64,000 nucleotides of DNA from positions 248,001 to 312,000 of the forward strand of contig CAVVNR010000015.1 in assembly GCA_963749715.1 (NCBI GenBank). Reading direction: 5' to 3'. This DNA comes from Roseiarcus sp963749715 (GTDB taxonomy: Bacteria; Pseudomonadota; Alphaproteobacteria; Rhizobiales; Beijerinckiaceae). Shown one piece after another: positions 27,694 to 36,586 of this stretch. How positions within the stretch are numbered: the stretch's first letter is position 1; every line of letters begins with the position of its first letter. Made by a program: the position numbers and the translations under genes. The notes beneath the pieces were generated by a model. The model was given only the letters and a program-made list of their open reading frames with translations. It was not told the origin of the DNA and ran no database searches.

Positions 27694-27945
27694 TCATTGA
27701 GCAGGGGCGCCTTTGTTTTCCTGGTTGGGAGCTTTGGCGCTGTCCGGAAAACGGAAGCCGTTGTTTTTGAAAGCCAGGCCGGTGTCGTTGAGCCTGGGCG
27801 GGCCCGCGTGGCAGAAAGCGCAGGTCTTGCCCGTCTGCCGCGCGAATTGAGGCGTGGCGTCAGCCTTTGGCGCAGCGAATATCAACGCGCAGGCTGCGAA
27901 CGAAGCGAGCAAGAACGCCATCTCGTAAACCCGGAAATTGATCAC
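27694..27945 (-). CDS. Small exported mono-heme c-type cytochrome-like protein
   Basis: 83 residues. A signal peptide (MAFLLASFAACALIFAAP, cleaved near ADA) precedes PQFARQTGKTCAFCHAGPPR, where CAFCH is one covalent heme c site. The remaining 35 residues (LNDTGLAFKNNGFRFP) are short for a complete class I cytochrome and provide no obvious distal Met. GTG 27945 sits behind GGGGGGAG. It should be periplasmic; the electron partner is unknown. It converges on the DUF302 gene. Confidence 0.75.
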   Translation of the reverse strand: MINFRVYEMAFLLASFAACALIFAAPKADATPQFARQTGKTCAFCHAGPPRLNDTGLAFKNNGFRFPDSAKAPNQENKGAPAQ

Positions 27946-28099
27946 GAACTCCCCCCAAGCGGACTCTTTTCGGTAGCTTACGCCGCTAGAATCGATTTCT
28001 AATTAACATCCGCCCCAAATTCGACCAGAGACTATCACGCCAACCCTCGAACAAGCAGGCTCCGGCGCGCGCGCCTCCCGCATCCTCGTCATCGGCGAC

Positions 28100-28969
28100 G
28101 TGATGACGGACGTCATCGTCCGGCCGGACGGGCCGCTGGCGAAGGGATCGGACCGGCGCGCCAAAATCGCGTTCGAGCCGGGCGGCTCGGCGGCCAACCA
28201 GGCGGCGTGGCTCGCATCGTTTGAAGTCAAGGTCGATTTCGTCGCCCGCGTCGGCGCCGCCGACGTTGAGAGCGAGACGGCCCGGCTCGAGGCGATCGGG
28301 GTCGCGCCGCATCTCGTCGGCGACGCCGCGCTCGAGACCGGGAGGGTAATCGCGCTCATCGATGCGAACGGCGAGCGCAGCTTCTTCACCGACCGCGGCG
28401 CGAACGACGCGCTTCGAGCCGGCGACATCCTCGACGCGTTGATCGCCGACGCGGCGCTTGTCCATCTCTCAGGCTATTCGTTCTTCGCACCCGGCCCACG
28501 CGCCGCCGTTCTCGATGCGATGCGACGCTCGGGAGCAAAGCCGGTCAGCGTCGATCCAGCCTCGGCGGAGTTCCTGCGCGAGGCCGGGGCAGATAATTTT
28601 CTCAAGTGGACTCGCGGCGCCGCGATCCTGTTCCCCAACGCCGACGAGGCCGCGATCCTCGCCGGCTCGGACGATCCGGAAAGCCAATGCGCGCGGCTCG
28701 CGGCGCTTTACCCGTTGGTCGTCGTCAAGCGCGGCGCGGCCGGCGCCGAGGCTGCGGAAGGCGCGCAGCGATGGCGTGTCGACGCGCTCAGGGTCGAGCC
28801 GGTCGACACCACCGGCGCGGGCGACGCTTTCGTCGCCGCCTTTCTTGCCGAGAGGCTTGTCGGCGAGGACGTTCAAGCTTCGCTCGAGCGCGCGGTCGCC
28901 GCCGGCGCCTTGGCGTCGACGACCGTCGGTGGAAGGCCCAAATCGGCCGGGGTTCGCTCCGACCGATAG
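28100..28969 (+). CDS. PfkB-family sugar kinase, probable pseudouridine kinase; start unclear
   Basis: A ribokinase-fold enzyme. The C-terminal signature DTTGAGDAFVAAFL contains the catalytic Asp; GGSAANQAAWLAS and NADEAAILAG are typical. The first strand RILVIGDVMTDVIVRP is needed for the fold and holds the sugar-binding Asp, yet in this frame its codons lie before the earliest usable start (GTG 28100, ATG 28103). The frame is open back to a TAA at 28004 without ATG, GTG or TTG. Proximity to psuG suggests phosphorylation of pseudouridine. A non-canonical start or a 5' indel is likely. Confidence 0.75.
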   Translation: MMTDVIVRPDGPLAKGSDRRAKIAFEPGGSAANQAAWLASFEVKVDFVARVGAADVESETARLEAIGVAPHLVGDAALETGRVIALIDANGERSFFTDRGANDALRAGDILDALIADAALVHLSGYSFFAPGPRAAVLDAMRRSGAKPVSVDPASAEFLREAGADNFLKWTRGAAILFPNADEAAILAGSDDPESQCARLAALYPLVVVKRGAAGAEAAEGAQRWRVDALRVEPVDTTGAGDAFVAAFLAERLVGEDVQASLERAVAAGALASTTVGGRPKSAGVRSDR

Positions 28970-29135
28970 AAACGATCGCTTTGGTTGATAGACTTGCGCC
29001 GATCGCTCCCTATACCTATCTTCGCGGTCAGCACAGTTTCGGATCCAAGAACTCGCCGAAATTCCTCGTTCTCAACTCTGGATGAGCGGCAGTATTTCGG
29101 CAGCGCAGTTATTCTCTGTTCAACCAGGAGGGCTC

Positions 29136-30041
29136 ATGTCCATTCGTCCCGTCAAGAGCGTCAGCCAATCAAGACCGACCATGGAGGGGGCGGGCGTGCG
29201 CCTTCGCCGCGCCTTCGGCTTCGGCGAGACATCCGACTTCGATCCGTTCCTGATGATGGACGATTTCCGCGGCGATCGTCCTGAGGACTATCAGGCCGGT
29301 TTCCCGTGGCATCCCCATCGCGGCATCGAAACCATCACCTATGTTCTCGCGGGCAGCGTCGACCACGGCGACAGCCTCGGCAACCGGGGAACGCTCGGGT
29401 CGGGCGACGTGCAGTGGATGACCGCCGGCAGCGGCATTCTGCATCAGGAAATGCCGACCGGCGACTCGAAGGGCCGCATGCACGGCTTCCAGCTCTGGGC
29501 CAACCTGCCCGCGCAGCTCAAGATGACCAAGCCGCGCTACCAGGACGTTCCCGCAACCGCGATCCCCGAGGTGATCGACGACGACGGGACGCGCGTGCGC
29601 GTGATCTGCGGCGACTTCTGGGGCAAGTCCGGCCCCGTCGACGGCGTCGCCGCCGAGCCGCGCTATCTCGACGTCACCGTGCCGGCTGGCAAAAAGAAGC
29701 GCCTCAAGGTCGAGGATTTCCGCCAGGCCTTCGCCTATATTTTCGACGGCTCGGCCGATTTCGCCGACGCCTCGGCGCCGTTCGGGGCGCTACGCGAAGC
29801 GCAGATCGACGGCGAGGAGGTTCTGGTGCGCGACCAGGTCGGCAACCGCTCGCTCGTCGTGTTCGGCGCGGGCGACGAGATCAGCGTCCAGGCGGGCGAG
29901 GAGGGCGTTCGCTTCCTCCTGGTCTCGGGCCGGCCGCTGCGCGAGCCGATCGCCTGGCACGGGCCGATCGTGATGAACACCCAAGACCAAATCCGCCAGG
30001 CGCTGAGCGATTTGCGCAGCGGAGCGTTCATCAAGAGCTGA
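29136..30041 (+). CDS. Pirin family protein
   Basis: A 301-residue bicupin. The iron-binding motif of the first cupin appears as GFPWHPHRGIETITYVLAGS, with the third His and Glu in HGDSLGNRGTL and GSGILHQEMP. The second cupin (YIFDGSADFADAS onward) lacks metal ligands. Bacterial relatives include quercetinases and redox-responsive regulators. ATG 29136 follows AGGAGGG; upstream in-frame codons lack support. The gene ends 36 bp from the convergent GT4 gene across a strong hairpin. Confidence 0.92.
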   Translation: MSIRPVKSVSQSRPTMEGAGVRLRRAFGFGETSDFDPFLMMDDFRGDRPEDYQAGFPWHPHRGIETITYVLAGSVDHGDSLGNRGTLGSGDVQWMTAGSGILHQEMPTGDSKGRMHGFQLWANLPAQLKMTKPRYQDVPATAIPEVIDDDGTRVRVICGDFWGKSGPVDGVAAEPRYLDVTVPAGKKKRLKVEDFRQAFAYIFDGSADFADASAPFGALREAQIDGEEVLVRDQVGNRSLVVFGAGDEISVQAGEEGVRFLLVSGRPLREPIAWHGPIVMNTQDQIRQALSDLRSGAFIKS

Positions 30042-30051
30042 AGATCCTGGG

Positions 30052-30069
30052 GGCCGCCGCGAGGCGGCC
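30052..30069. terminator. Convergent hairpin between pirin and GT4 genes
   Basis: GGCCGCC at 30052-30058 pairs perfectly with GGCGGCC at 30063-30069 around a GCGA loop. It lies in the 36-bp gap between two convergent stops. No T-run follows on either strand, so it would be a weak intrinsic terminator or an RNA-end stabiliser. Confidence 0.35.
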
Positions 30070-30077
30070 TCCAACGC

Positions 30078-31283
30078 TCACCGCTCCAGCGCCTCGGCAT
30101 AGACGCCGAGCGTATCGTGCGTCATGCGCTCGACCGAATAGGCTTCAGCGACCTTCGCCCGCGACCGCCGCCGGATGGCCTCGCGCGCCGAGGCGCCGAG
30201 CCCGAGCGCGGCCTCGATCGCGTCGGCCAGCGCCGCCGCATCGCCCGGCTGCACCAGAAATCCGGTGCGCAACTCGGCGTCCTCATAGGGCGGCGCGGCG
30301 ATGATCTCGCGCGCCGGTCCGACGTCGGAGATGATGGTGAGCGCCCCCATCGCCGCGGCCTCGATCGCGGTGCGGGTCACGCCGTCGGCGTCGGCGGCGG
30401 GAAAGACCGCCGCCGCCGCGCCGATCAACGCCGCCGGCAGGTCGGCCGCGGCGCCGGCGCGCACGAGCATGGATTGGACGCCGCGCTTCTGAGCGAGCGC
30501 GTCGAGTTCGCGGGCGAACGCGGGCTTCGCAGCATCGCCGGCGAGCACGAAACGGACGTCGTCGAGGCCGCGGCCCTTGATCAGCGCCGCCGCCTCGATC
30601 AGCGTCTCTTGGCCACGGCCGGGCGCGAGCCGCGCCGGCGTCAGCACCACACGCTCGTGCGCCGCGACGCCCCAGGCCTGGCGAATGTCAGCGACCCGGC
30701 GTCCACTCACGCGTTCGGGTTGAAGCTTTGCGAACTCCAATCCCGGGCGGACGATTCTCAGGCGCGAACGCACGGCGGGAAAAAGGCCCGCCGCGCGCCG
30801 GGCGGCGAATTCCGATGCCGCGATGACGATGTCGCCCTCGGCGACAGCGCTCTCGAAGCTGGTGCGCGGCGGCGAGCGCCCGCCATCGCTGGGAAGCGAA
30901 GTGACCAGCGGGCGCTTCGCCTTGCGGCAGGCCTTGACCGCCGCCCACGCCGCCCAGCGCGAGCGCGCATGCACGAGGTCGACCCGCTCCGAGTCGATGA
31001 TGCGCTGGAGGCGGCGCATATTGAGCGTCATGGCGAGCGGGTTCTTGGTCGCCGCGGGAAAGCGGACGAAGAGACCGCCGATCGCCTGCAATTCGCCCGC
31101 CAGCTCGCCGGAATCGGTCGCCACCAGCGCCCGCGCGCCGGTCTCCGCCAGCGCCGCGGTGACGGCAAGCGTCGCGCGTTCGTCGCCGCCCGCGTCGACG
31201 GGAGGGACAATCTGCAAGATGGTCCGGCCGGCGAGCGGAGCGTTCGCCCCACGCCCGAACGGGGCGAGCGCGTCGACGCTCAT
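30078..31283 (-). CDS. Glycosyltransferase family 4
   Basis: About 401 residues of GT-B fold. The N-domain begins TILQIVPPVDAGGDERATLA, and the C-domain has the GT4 elements VVLTPARLAPGRGQETLIEA, FVLAGDAAKP and the E-x7-E-like GVTRTAIEAAAMGALTIISD. It transfers a sugar from a nucleotide donor at the cytosolic face of the membrane, probably for lipopolysaccharide or exopolysaccharide. The ATG at 31283 (MSVDALAPF) avoids most of the 5' region of the divergent hydrolase gene; longer starts to 31448 are possible. Confidence 0.85.
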   Translation of the reverse strand: MSVDALAPFGRGANAPLAGRTILQIVPPVDAGGDERATLAVTAALAETGARALVATDSGELAGELQAIGGLFVRFPAATKNPLAMTLNMRRLQRIIDSERVDLVHARSRWAAWAAVKACRKAKRPLVTSLPSDGGRSPPRTSFESAVAEGDIVIAASEFAARRAAGLFPAVRSRLRIVRPGLEFAKLQPERVSGRRVADIRQAWGVAAHERVVLTPARLAPGRGQETLIEAAALIKGRGLDDVRFVLAGDAAKPAFARELDALAQKRGVQSMLVRAGAAADLPAALIGAAAAVFPAADADGVTRTAIEAAAMGALTIISDVGPAREIIAAPPYEDAELRTGFLVQPGDAAALADAIEAALGLGASAREAIRRRSRAKVAEAYSVERMTHDTLGVYAEALER

Positions 31284-31419
31284 GGGCCGCCGCGCCTTGA
31301 CAAAAGCGGACGGTTGAACTCGCCGCGCCTGCTCGGCCAAGCCCGCTTCGCCGCGAGCGCCGGGGCCGAGGTTCATAGAGGCGCGGTCCGCGGGTCGCAT
31401 CATCGGCAGCGAGCTCAAG

Positions 31420-32202
31420 GTGTCGGACGGACAGCCGCAGTTCTTCATCGTAGGGAAAGCCCCAAATCAACGGCGTATCGCCTTTCGCCGCCGCGCGCCA
31501 GTGCGGAGCGGAGACCCAAGCGTCATTTGGCTCAGCGGCTATCGCTCCGACATGGAATCGACCAAGGCGACCGCCCTCGACGCGGAAGCCGAGCGCCGCG
31601 GTCTCGGCCTCCTCAGGTTCGACTATTCCGGCCACGGCCGTTCCGAGGGCCGGCTCGAGGAAGGGACCATCTCGCGCTGGCTTGAGGAGACGCTGGCGCT
31701 GATTCGGGCCGAGAGCGAGGGGCCCCAGATTGTCGTCGGCTCGTCGATGGGCGGCTATCTCGCGCTGCTCGCCGCCCGCGCGCTCAATGAGGCGGGCGAG
31801 AAGGAGCGCATCAAGGGCCTCATTCTCATCGCGCCCGCGGTCGACTTCACCGAGGCGCTGATCTGGGCGCGCGCGCCGGACGAGGCGCGCCGCGCGATCA
31901 TGGAGGACGGCGCATGGCGAAGGCCGTCCGCCTATTCGAGCGAGCCCGATTGCTTCACCCGCGCGCTGATCGAGGACGGACGCAGGCATCTTCTGCTCGG
32001 CGGCATGATCCGGACCCGCGCGCCGACCGTGGTGCTGCAAGGCATGGCTGACTCGGACGTGCCCTTCGCCCACGCGCTCGCGCTCATGCAGCGGCTCGGC
32101 GGCGACCCGGCGACGCTGACGCTGATCAAGGACGGCGACCACCGCCTCTCGCGCCCGCAGGACCTTGAGTTGCTGTTCGACGCGCTGAGCAGGATGGCGT
32201 GA
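31420..32202 (+). CDS. Alpha/beta hydrolase (ABHD10/YqiA-like esterase)
   Basis: 260 residues from GTG 31420. The nucleophile elbow is VVGSSMGGYLALL, the acid Asp is in VVLQGMADSDVPF and the His in LIKDGDHRLSRPQ. The oxyanion region is VIWLSGYRSDMES, and RFDYSGHGRSEG is the conserved strand 3 to 4 turn. It is a cytosolic serine hydrolase acting on an ester or thioester. It diverges from the GT4 gene and precedes the convergent YgjP-type gene by 97 bp. Confidence 0.85.
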   Translation: MSDGQPQFFIVGKAPNQRRIAFRRRAPVRSGDPSVIWLSGYRSDMESTKATALDAEAERRGLGLLRFDYSGHGRSEGRLEEGTISRWLEETLALIRAESEGPQIVVGSSMGGYLALLAARALNEAGEKERIKGLILIAPAVDFTEALIWARAPDEARRAIMEDGAWRRPSAYSSEPDCFTRALIEDGRRHLLLGGMIRTRAPTVVLQGMADSDVPFAHALALMQRLGGDPATLTLIKDGDHRLSRPQDLELLFDALSRMA

Positions 32203-32299
32203 AGACACTTCCCTTTGGAAAGGAAGGAGGAAAACCCCGATCCCATTGGCTACCGCCCGGTTCGCACCAGGAGCGCGGCGAACGGCGTGGTCCTGAGCG

Positions 32300-33052
32300 T
32301 CACTCCCACGTCCCGCCGAAGCGGTGCAGGTTCGCGCCGTGGACCTTGAGCCAGATTTCGGCGCGGTCGGTTCCGGGATGCAGGCGGCGCGCGAGCTTCC
32401 AGAAAAGCGGCGAATGATTCATGTGGACGATATGCGCGACCTCGTGCGCGGCGAGATAGTCGAGCACGAACGGCGGCGCGAGGATCAGGCGCCAGGAAAA
32501 ATTCAGGCCGCCGGTCGACGAGCACGAGCCCCAGCGGCTGACGGTATCGCGCAGCACGATGCGGCGCGGCTTGACGCCGAGCTGCTTCGAGTGACGCGCA
32601 ACAGCAGTCTCAAGATCCTTGCGCGCCTCGCGCTTGAGGAAGTCGGTGACGCGGCGCGCCACATGCGGCCGCTCGCCGGAGACGCAGATGAGCGGGCCAC
32701 GATCGCTGGCCTCGAGCCAGACCACGCCACGCTCGCCGGGCCGATGCGCGATGCGATGATCGACGCCGCGCAACGGCGTCACCGCGCGCGGCTCGAACGC
32801 GACGGGTTGGGGAAGCCGCGCCAATCGCGTGCCGATCCATGCGGCGTGACGCTCGGCGAATTCGCGCGCCGCCTTGAGCGAGGAGCGCGACGGCATCGTC
32901 AGCAACGCGTCGCGCGTCGCCGTTCGAACACGAAGCGTGAAGCGGCGCGATGTGGCGACGCGCTTCAGCGCGACACGATAGACCTCGCCGTCGTGAGCAA
33001 TATCGATATGCGCCGTCGACTCGGGCGCCTGGCGTTGGAAAAGACGCAGCAT
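32300..33052 (-). CDS. YgjP/DUF45-type metal-dependent hydrolase (M48-like zincin)
   Basis: About 250 residues. The zinc site is LAAHEVAHIVHMNHSPLFWK (H-E-x-x-H with a third His), preceded by RWGSCSSTGGLNFSWRLILA, the hallmark of the YgjP/WLM family. The N-terminal ~120 residues form the beta-rich domain typical of it. The biological substrate is not established in the family. Start at ATG 33052; TTG 33067 would add five residues. No membrane segment. Confidence 0.85.
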   Translation of the reverse strand: MLRLFQRQAPESTAHIDIAHDGEVYRVALKRVATSRRFTLRVRTATRDALLTMPSRSSLKAAREFAERHAAWIGTRLARLPQPVAFEPRAVTPLRGVDHRIAHRPGERGVVWLEASDRGPLICVSGERPHVARRVTDFLKREARKDLETAVARHSKQLGVKPRRIVLRDTVSRWGSCSSTGGLNFSWRLILAPPFVLDYLAAHEVAHIVHMNHSPLFWKLARRLHPGTDRAEIWLKVHGANLHRFGGTWE

Positions 33053-33187
33053 TCCGCCAAATCCCAAGGACCAATCACTGGAAGCGCGCCCCGGCGGCCC
33101 CGCGCAGCCGGCAAGCCCCTTTCCGCCGCGAATCCTAGTCCAGGCCCGCCCCGAGTCGCCAGAGGTTTTCTTGGGAAAATGCTCCGT

Positions 33188-33754
33188 TCAGCCTAATCGG
33201 AGGCTCAACCCGGGAGCGGGCTTCAACTGGACCGGAAGACCGGCGGCGATGAACACCGCCGCGTCGCAGGCCCGGGCGATCTCCCCGTTCGCCCGCCCCT
33301 GCCAGTCGCGAAACTCCCGGCTGAGCTTGTGCTCCGGCACAATCCCCATGCCAACCTCGTTTGATACAAGGATCGCAGGGCCGGCGAGCGCCTCGATCGC
33401 TTCGGCCAGCCGGGCGATGGCGGCCCCAGGCTCGCGCCCGGCCAGCACGAGGTTGCTAAGCCAAAGGGTGAGGCAGTCCACGACCACGACCCGGCCGGGA
33501 CGCGCGTTCGCGTCAAGCTCTCGAGCGACTTCGAGCGGTTCCTCCAGGGTCACCCAGCCTCGGCCGCGATCGGCCCGATGGCGAGCAATGCGCGCCGCCA
33601 TCTCGTCATCGGCCGGCTCCGCCGTCGCCAGGAAGAGCCGCTCGGATCCGTATGTCTCGGCAAGGCGCTGCGCATAAGCGCTTTTTCCCGACCGCGCGCC
33701 GCCGAGCACCAGGAGGCTGCGGACACGGGGCGGGGCTCGATCCTCTTGTTGCAT
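33188..33754 (-). CDS. cobU: Bifunctional adenosylcobinamide kinase/guanylyltransferase
   Basis: 188 residues (CobU/CobP). It phosphorylates adenosylcobinamide and transfers GMP to it, late in cobalamin synthesis. The P-loop is VLGGARSGKSAYAQRL, VVVDCLTLWLSNLV is the Walker B region, and LVSNEVGMGIVPEHKLSREF is the family signature around the active His region. It starts two bases after the AlgX-like stop, hence cotranscribed with it and possibly the P450. Other late cobalamin genes are absent; cobS lies 16 kb away. No cobalamin riboswitch is evident. Confidence 0.93.
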   Translation of the reverse strand: MQQEDRAPPRVRSLLVLGGARSGKSAYAQRLAETYGSERLFLATAEPADDEMAARIARHRADRGRGWVTLEEPLEVARELDANARPGRVVVVDCLTLWLSNLVLAGREPGAAIARLAEAIEALAGPAILVSNEVGMGIVPEHKLSREFRDWQGRANGEIARACDAAVFIAAGLPVQLKPAPGLSLRLG

Positions 33755-33756
33755 GC

Positions 33757-34851
33757 CTACCCAGTGAAATCCGTCGGCTGGGCGCCCGGATCGCAAATGA
33801 GAAAACGCTCGTTCGGCATCCACCAGACCTCATCTGGATGAAAGCGGTCGATCGCCTTCCAATCGAAGCCGCATTTTTGGTGCTGGAGCCACACGACCCG
33901 ACCGGCCCGCTGCATCGTCATCCGGGCGAAATAATCCTGAGTGAATGAATCGCCGAACACCATGATGGTCGGGCCGGGCCGGTCGAATGTGGCGACGAAG
34001 TCGCCGACAGGGTCCGCTGTCAACGGTTCTGTTCGAGCGCTCGGCAGGGTTAGGTCTTCGATGGTCTCGGCGGCGGCGTCTTCCCCCAGCATCCGAGCGA
34101 GGTCTCCGCCCTCGCGCGCTTCCGGCGGGCCGAGCGTGGACTTGGAATCGAGCCGCCACCCTGGGCGCCCGTCCGCTTGGACGATGGCGTTGAACGCTGC
34201 AAGCGCGCCTCTCGCCATCCAATGCAAGTCATGCATGTAAAAGACCGGCCCCTCGGATCGCGCCGTTCTCAGCGCCGGGCGAAGGTCGACCACGCGTACG
34301 CTGCGCGCAGCGAGCCCGTCGAGCAGCAGGTCATATTCCGTCCGCCGGCCGCGGTTTTGCGCCCAGTTGGGGAGATCGTCGGCATAGATCGTGGCCGCGT
34401 TCGGCGGCACGGCGACGAGAAACCTGACGCCCCGAGCCTCAAGCGCCGCGTTCATGCGCGCAAGCAGGGCGACCGTGTCCGACACCCGATGGTCGCGCAA
34501 AATAATCCCCGCGCTTTGCTGCACCGCCTCCTGGCCGAGGTAGAAGAGCCGCCCGTCGCGCCCGACGAGCACGGAACTGTTGCCGAAGCCCAAAAGCGGC
34601 TTGGTGAGATCCTTGTGCGCCCGGATCAGAACCTGGCGCAAGCCGAAGTGATCGCCGAGGAAGGCGTCGATGCGAGCGGGCAGCGTGAGCCAATCTTCTC
34701 CGGCCGCGGGGATCGCCGGCGCGGGCGCGAGATACCGCCCCTCCTTGAGGATCGCCGCCGGCGGGTCCGGCCGCACGATCCCAAATGCCAGCGGGGTCGC
34801 CAGAAGCAGGAAGGCGATAACGGCGAAATATCGACGATGGCCACGCAGCAT
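33757..34851 (-). CDS. AlgX/AlgJ-like SGNH-family polysaccharide O-acetyltransferase
   Basis: 364 residues with an N-terminal signal or anchor helix (YFAVIAFLLLATPLAFGIV), placing the catalytic domain in the periplasm. The SGNH elements are YMHDLHWMARGALAAFNAI (D-x-H pair) and TIMVFGDSFTQDYFARM (Ser). In AlgX-type proteins these acetylate alginate or other exported glycans using a membrane-bound MBOAT partner; no MBOAT gene is adjacent. Placement between P450 and cobU is unusual and gives no pathway hint. Confidence 0.82.
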   Translation of the reverse strand: MLRGHRRYFAVIAFLLLATPLAFGIVRPDPPAAILKEGRYLAPAPAIPAAGEDWLTLPARIDAFLGDHFGLRQVLIRAHKDLTKPLLGFGNSSVLVGRDGRLFYLGQEAVQQSAGIILRDHRVSDTVALLARMNAALEARGVRFLVAVPPNAATIYADDLPNWAQNRGRRTEYDLLLDGLAARSVRVVDLRPALRTARSEGPVFYMHDLHWMARGALAAFNAIVQADGRPGWRLDSKSTLGPPEAREGGDLARMLGEDAAAETIEDLTLPSARTEPLTADPVGDFVATFDRPGPTIMVFGDSFTQDYFARMTMQRAGRVVWLQHQKCGFDWKAIDRFHPDEVWWMPNERFLICDPGAQPTDFTG

Positions 34852-34966
34852 GCCGGATCAGGGGCGCGGAAGGACGCCGCGCCCGCGGCGGCAGCTGCGT
34901 TGGCGCGACAGGGACGTCACCTGCGGGCTCCGGTCCGCAGTCCGCCGGTTGCAAATGGGCCCGATC

Positions 34967-36202
34967 TCACCGCCATTCGACTCTCAGCGCCTCCAGCCCG
35001 TGAAAATGGAACGCGTCGCGATAGCGCGGCGGGTCGGCGAGGCGCAAGCCCGGCAGGCGGGCGAACAGGATTGGCAGCGCAGTCGACAATTCGAGCCGCG
35101 CCAGCGGCGCGCCGACGCAGAAGTGAATGCCGGCGCCGAAGCTCACATGCGGATTCGGCGCCCTCGCGTTGTCGAAGACGTCGGGGCGTGGAAAGCGTTC
35201 GGGATCGCGGTTGGCGGCGCCGAGCAGCAGGCCGATCCTCTCGCCTCTCTTGAGCCGGACGCCGGCGAACTCCGCGTCTTCCAGGGCATATCGGGTGAAA
35301 AGGTGCAGCGGCGGGTCGAGCCGCAGCAGCTCTTCGACTGTCGCGGCAGTCGCGCTTTCGTCTGCGAAGGCGAGCCGCGCGTCGATGCCTTCTTCGAGCA
35401 TCGTCTTCACCCCGTTGCCGATCGCCTGGACCGTCGCTTCGTGCCCGGCGTTCAGGAGCAGGATCACGGTCGCGACCAGTTCGTCCTCGCTCAACCGTCC
35501 ACCGTCGCTTTCCGCGGCGAGGAGCTGACTGATGAGATCGTCGGCGAGATCGTCGCGGCGCGCTCGGGCGAAGCCGCGCACGAAGTCGGCGAACCCCCGC
35601 GCCGCCTCGGCCGCGCCCTCCTCGATCGCGCGGTCAACGCCGAACTGGTACATGGCGACCATCCGGTGCGACCAGTCGACGAGCTTAAGCCCCATCTCGC
35701 GCGGAACGCCAAGCAGGTCGGCGATCACGGCCACCGGAATCGGAGCGGCGAACCCGGCGATGAGATCGGTCGGGCGCTTATGCGCGAACGCGTCGATCCG
35801 CTCATGCGCCAACGCCGCGATCCGCGGCCCGAGCTTTTCGATCCGGCGCGAGACGAAGGCGCGATTGACGAGGTTGCGCAGCCGCGTGTGCTCGGGCGGC
35901 TCGAGCTCGAGGATCGAATGGCGCTCGAGCGCGTCAAACGGCTGAAGATGCGGCTTTGGCTCGGGCCAGCCCAATTCCGCCCGGCTCATCACATGCAGGA
36001 TCTGGCGGCCGAACCGGCGGTCGCGCAACAGCGCCGAGACGTCGGCATGGCGGGCGAAGCACCAGAAGCCGTAGTCCTCCCAGAAGAACACCGGCGAGGC
36101 TTCGTGGATCGCGCCATAGGCGCGATAGGGGTCGTTGAAGACCTCGGGGTCGCGCGGGTCGAGGCGCACGCGGCGCCGCACGGCGTCGATCGTTGGCGTC
36201 AT
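34967..36202 (-). CDS. Cytochrome P450
   Basis: 411 residues, soluble class I type. The I-helix oxygen-activation motif is LLNAGHEATVQAI (usual A-G-x-[DE]-T present as AGHEAT), the E-x-x-R pair is in VEELLRLDPP, and the heme loop is VSFGAGIHFCVGAPLARLEL with the proximal Cys. It hydroxylates an unidentified substrate using an external ferredoxin/reductase, which are not adjacent. It is first in a same-strand string with the AlgX-like gene (115 bp) and cobU. Confidence 0.93.
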   Translation of the reverse strand: MTPTIDAVRRRVRLDPRDPEVFNDPYRAYGAIHEASPVFFWEDYGFWCFARHADVSALLRDRRFGRQILHVMSRAELGWPEPKPHLQPFDALERHSILELEPPEHTRLRNLVNRAFVSRRIEKLGPRIAALAHERIDAFAHKRPTDLIAGFAAPIPVAVIADLLGVPREMGLKLVDWSHRMVAMYQFGVDRAIEEGAAEAARGFADFVRGFARARRDDLADDLISQLLAAESDGGRLSEDELVATVILLLNAGHEATVQAIGNGVKTMLEEGIDARLAFADESATAATVEELLRLDPPLHLFTRYALEDAEFAGVRLKRGERIGLLLGAANRDPERFPRPDVFDNARAPNPHVSFGAGIHFCVGAPLARLELSTALPILFARLPGLRLADPPRYRDAFHFHGLEALRVEWR

Positions 36203-36586
36203 GGCCGTCCTTACGGCAATGGGCGTTCGAAGGGAATCGTCAATCGCGGCGCGGCGAGGCTCCGTCCGTCAAAACGGAAGGATGGGCGATTCATTGCGTT
36301 AATCAGAAGATAGTGCTATGCGTTGCGGATGTCGCCGGTCCAGGCTTCAGATCCAACGACCAAAGGCCGCCGCCAGCTGCTGCTCGACATCTGCGCCCGC
36401 TGGAGGAAGGGGAGAGTTCTAGACATAAGCATCTGAAAACACTGGATCATTAGCCCAAAATCGCATTTGGAGTTGGTTGCGGCGGGCTTGGATTCAATTG
36501 CGCCGGATTTGGATTTCGTGGCGGCGGATTTTGATTTTGTTGCGACGGATTTGGAATTTGCCGCCGGCGAGAGCCCAACCGGCAGT
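36203..36586. other. Gene-free stretch downstream of thpR and upstream of the P450 gene
   Basis: 384 bp between the thpR stop and the P450 start on the same strand. Apart from the 21-bp tandem repeat at 36467-36571 I see no coding signal. The part nearest the P450 start is less GC-rich and presumably carries its promoter, but I cannot point to convincing -35 and -10 boxes. Confidence 0.4.
36467..36571 (+). repeat. Five-copy degenerate 21-bp tandem repeat
   Basis: Five contiguous 21-bp units start at 36467, 36488, 36509, 36530 and 36551. The core is TTGGATTTCGTGGCGGCGGAT. Read on the + strand each unit gives a heptapeptide of pattern [LF]-[DE]-x-[VIA]-A-x-[DGE]; the period is an exact multiple of three and substitutions are partly synonymous, which suggests past coding. 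No start codon with a ribosome site precedes it. Adjacent units without spacers exclude a CRISPR array. Confidence 0.75.

Noticed and set aside
36467..36571. Possible CRISPR array
   Set aside because: Units are 21 bp, contiguous and without spacers; no cas genes.
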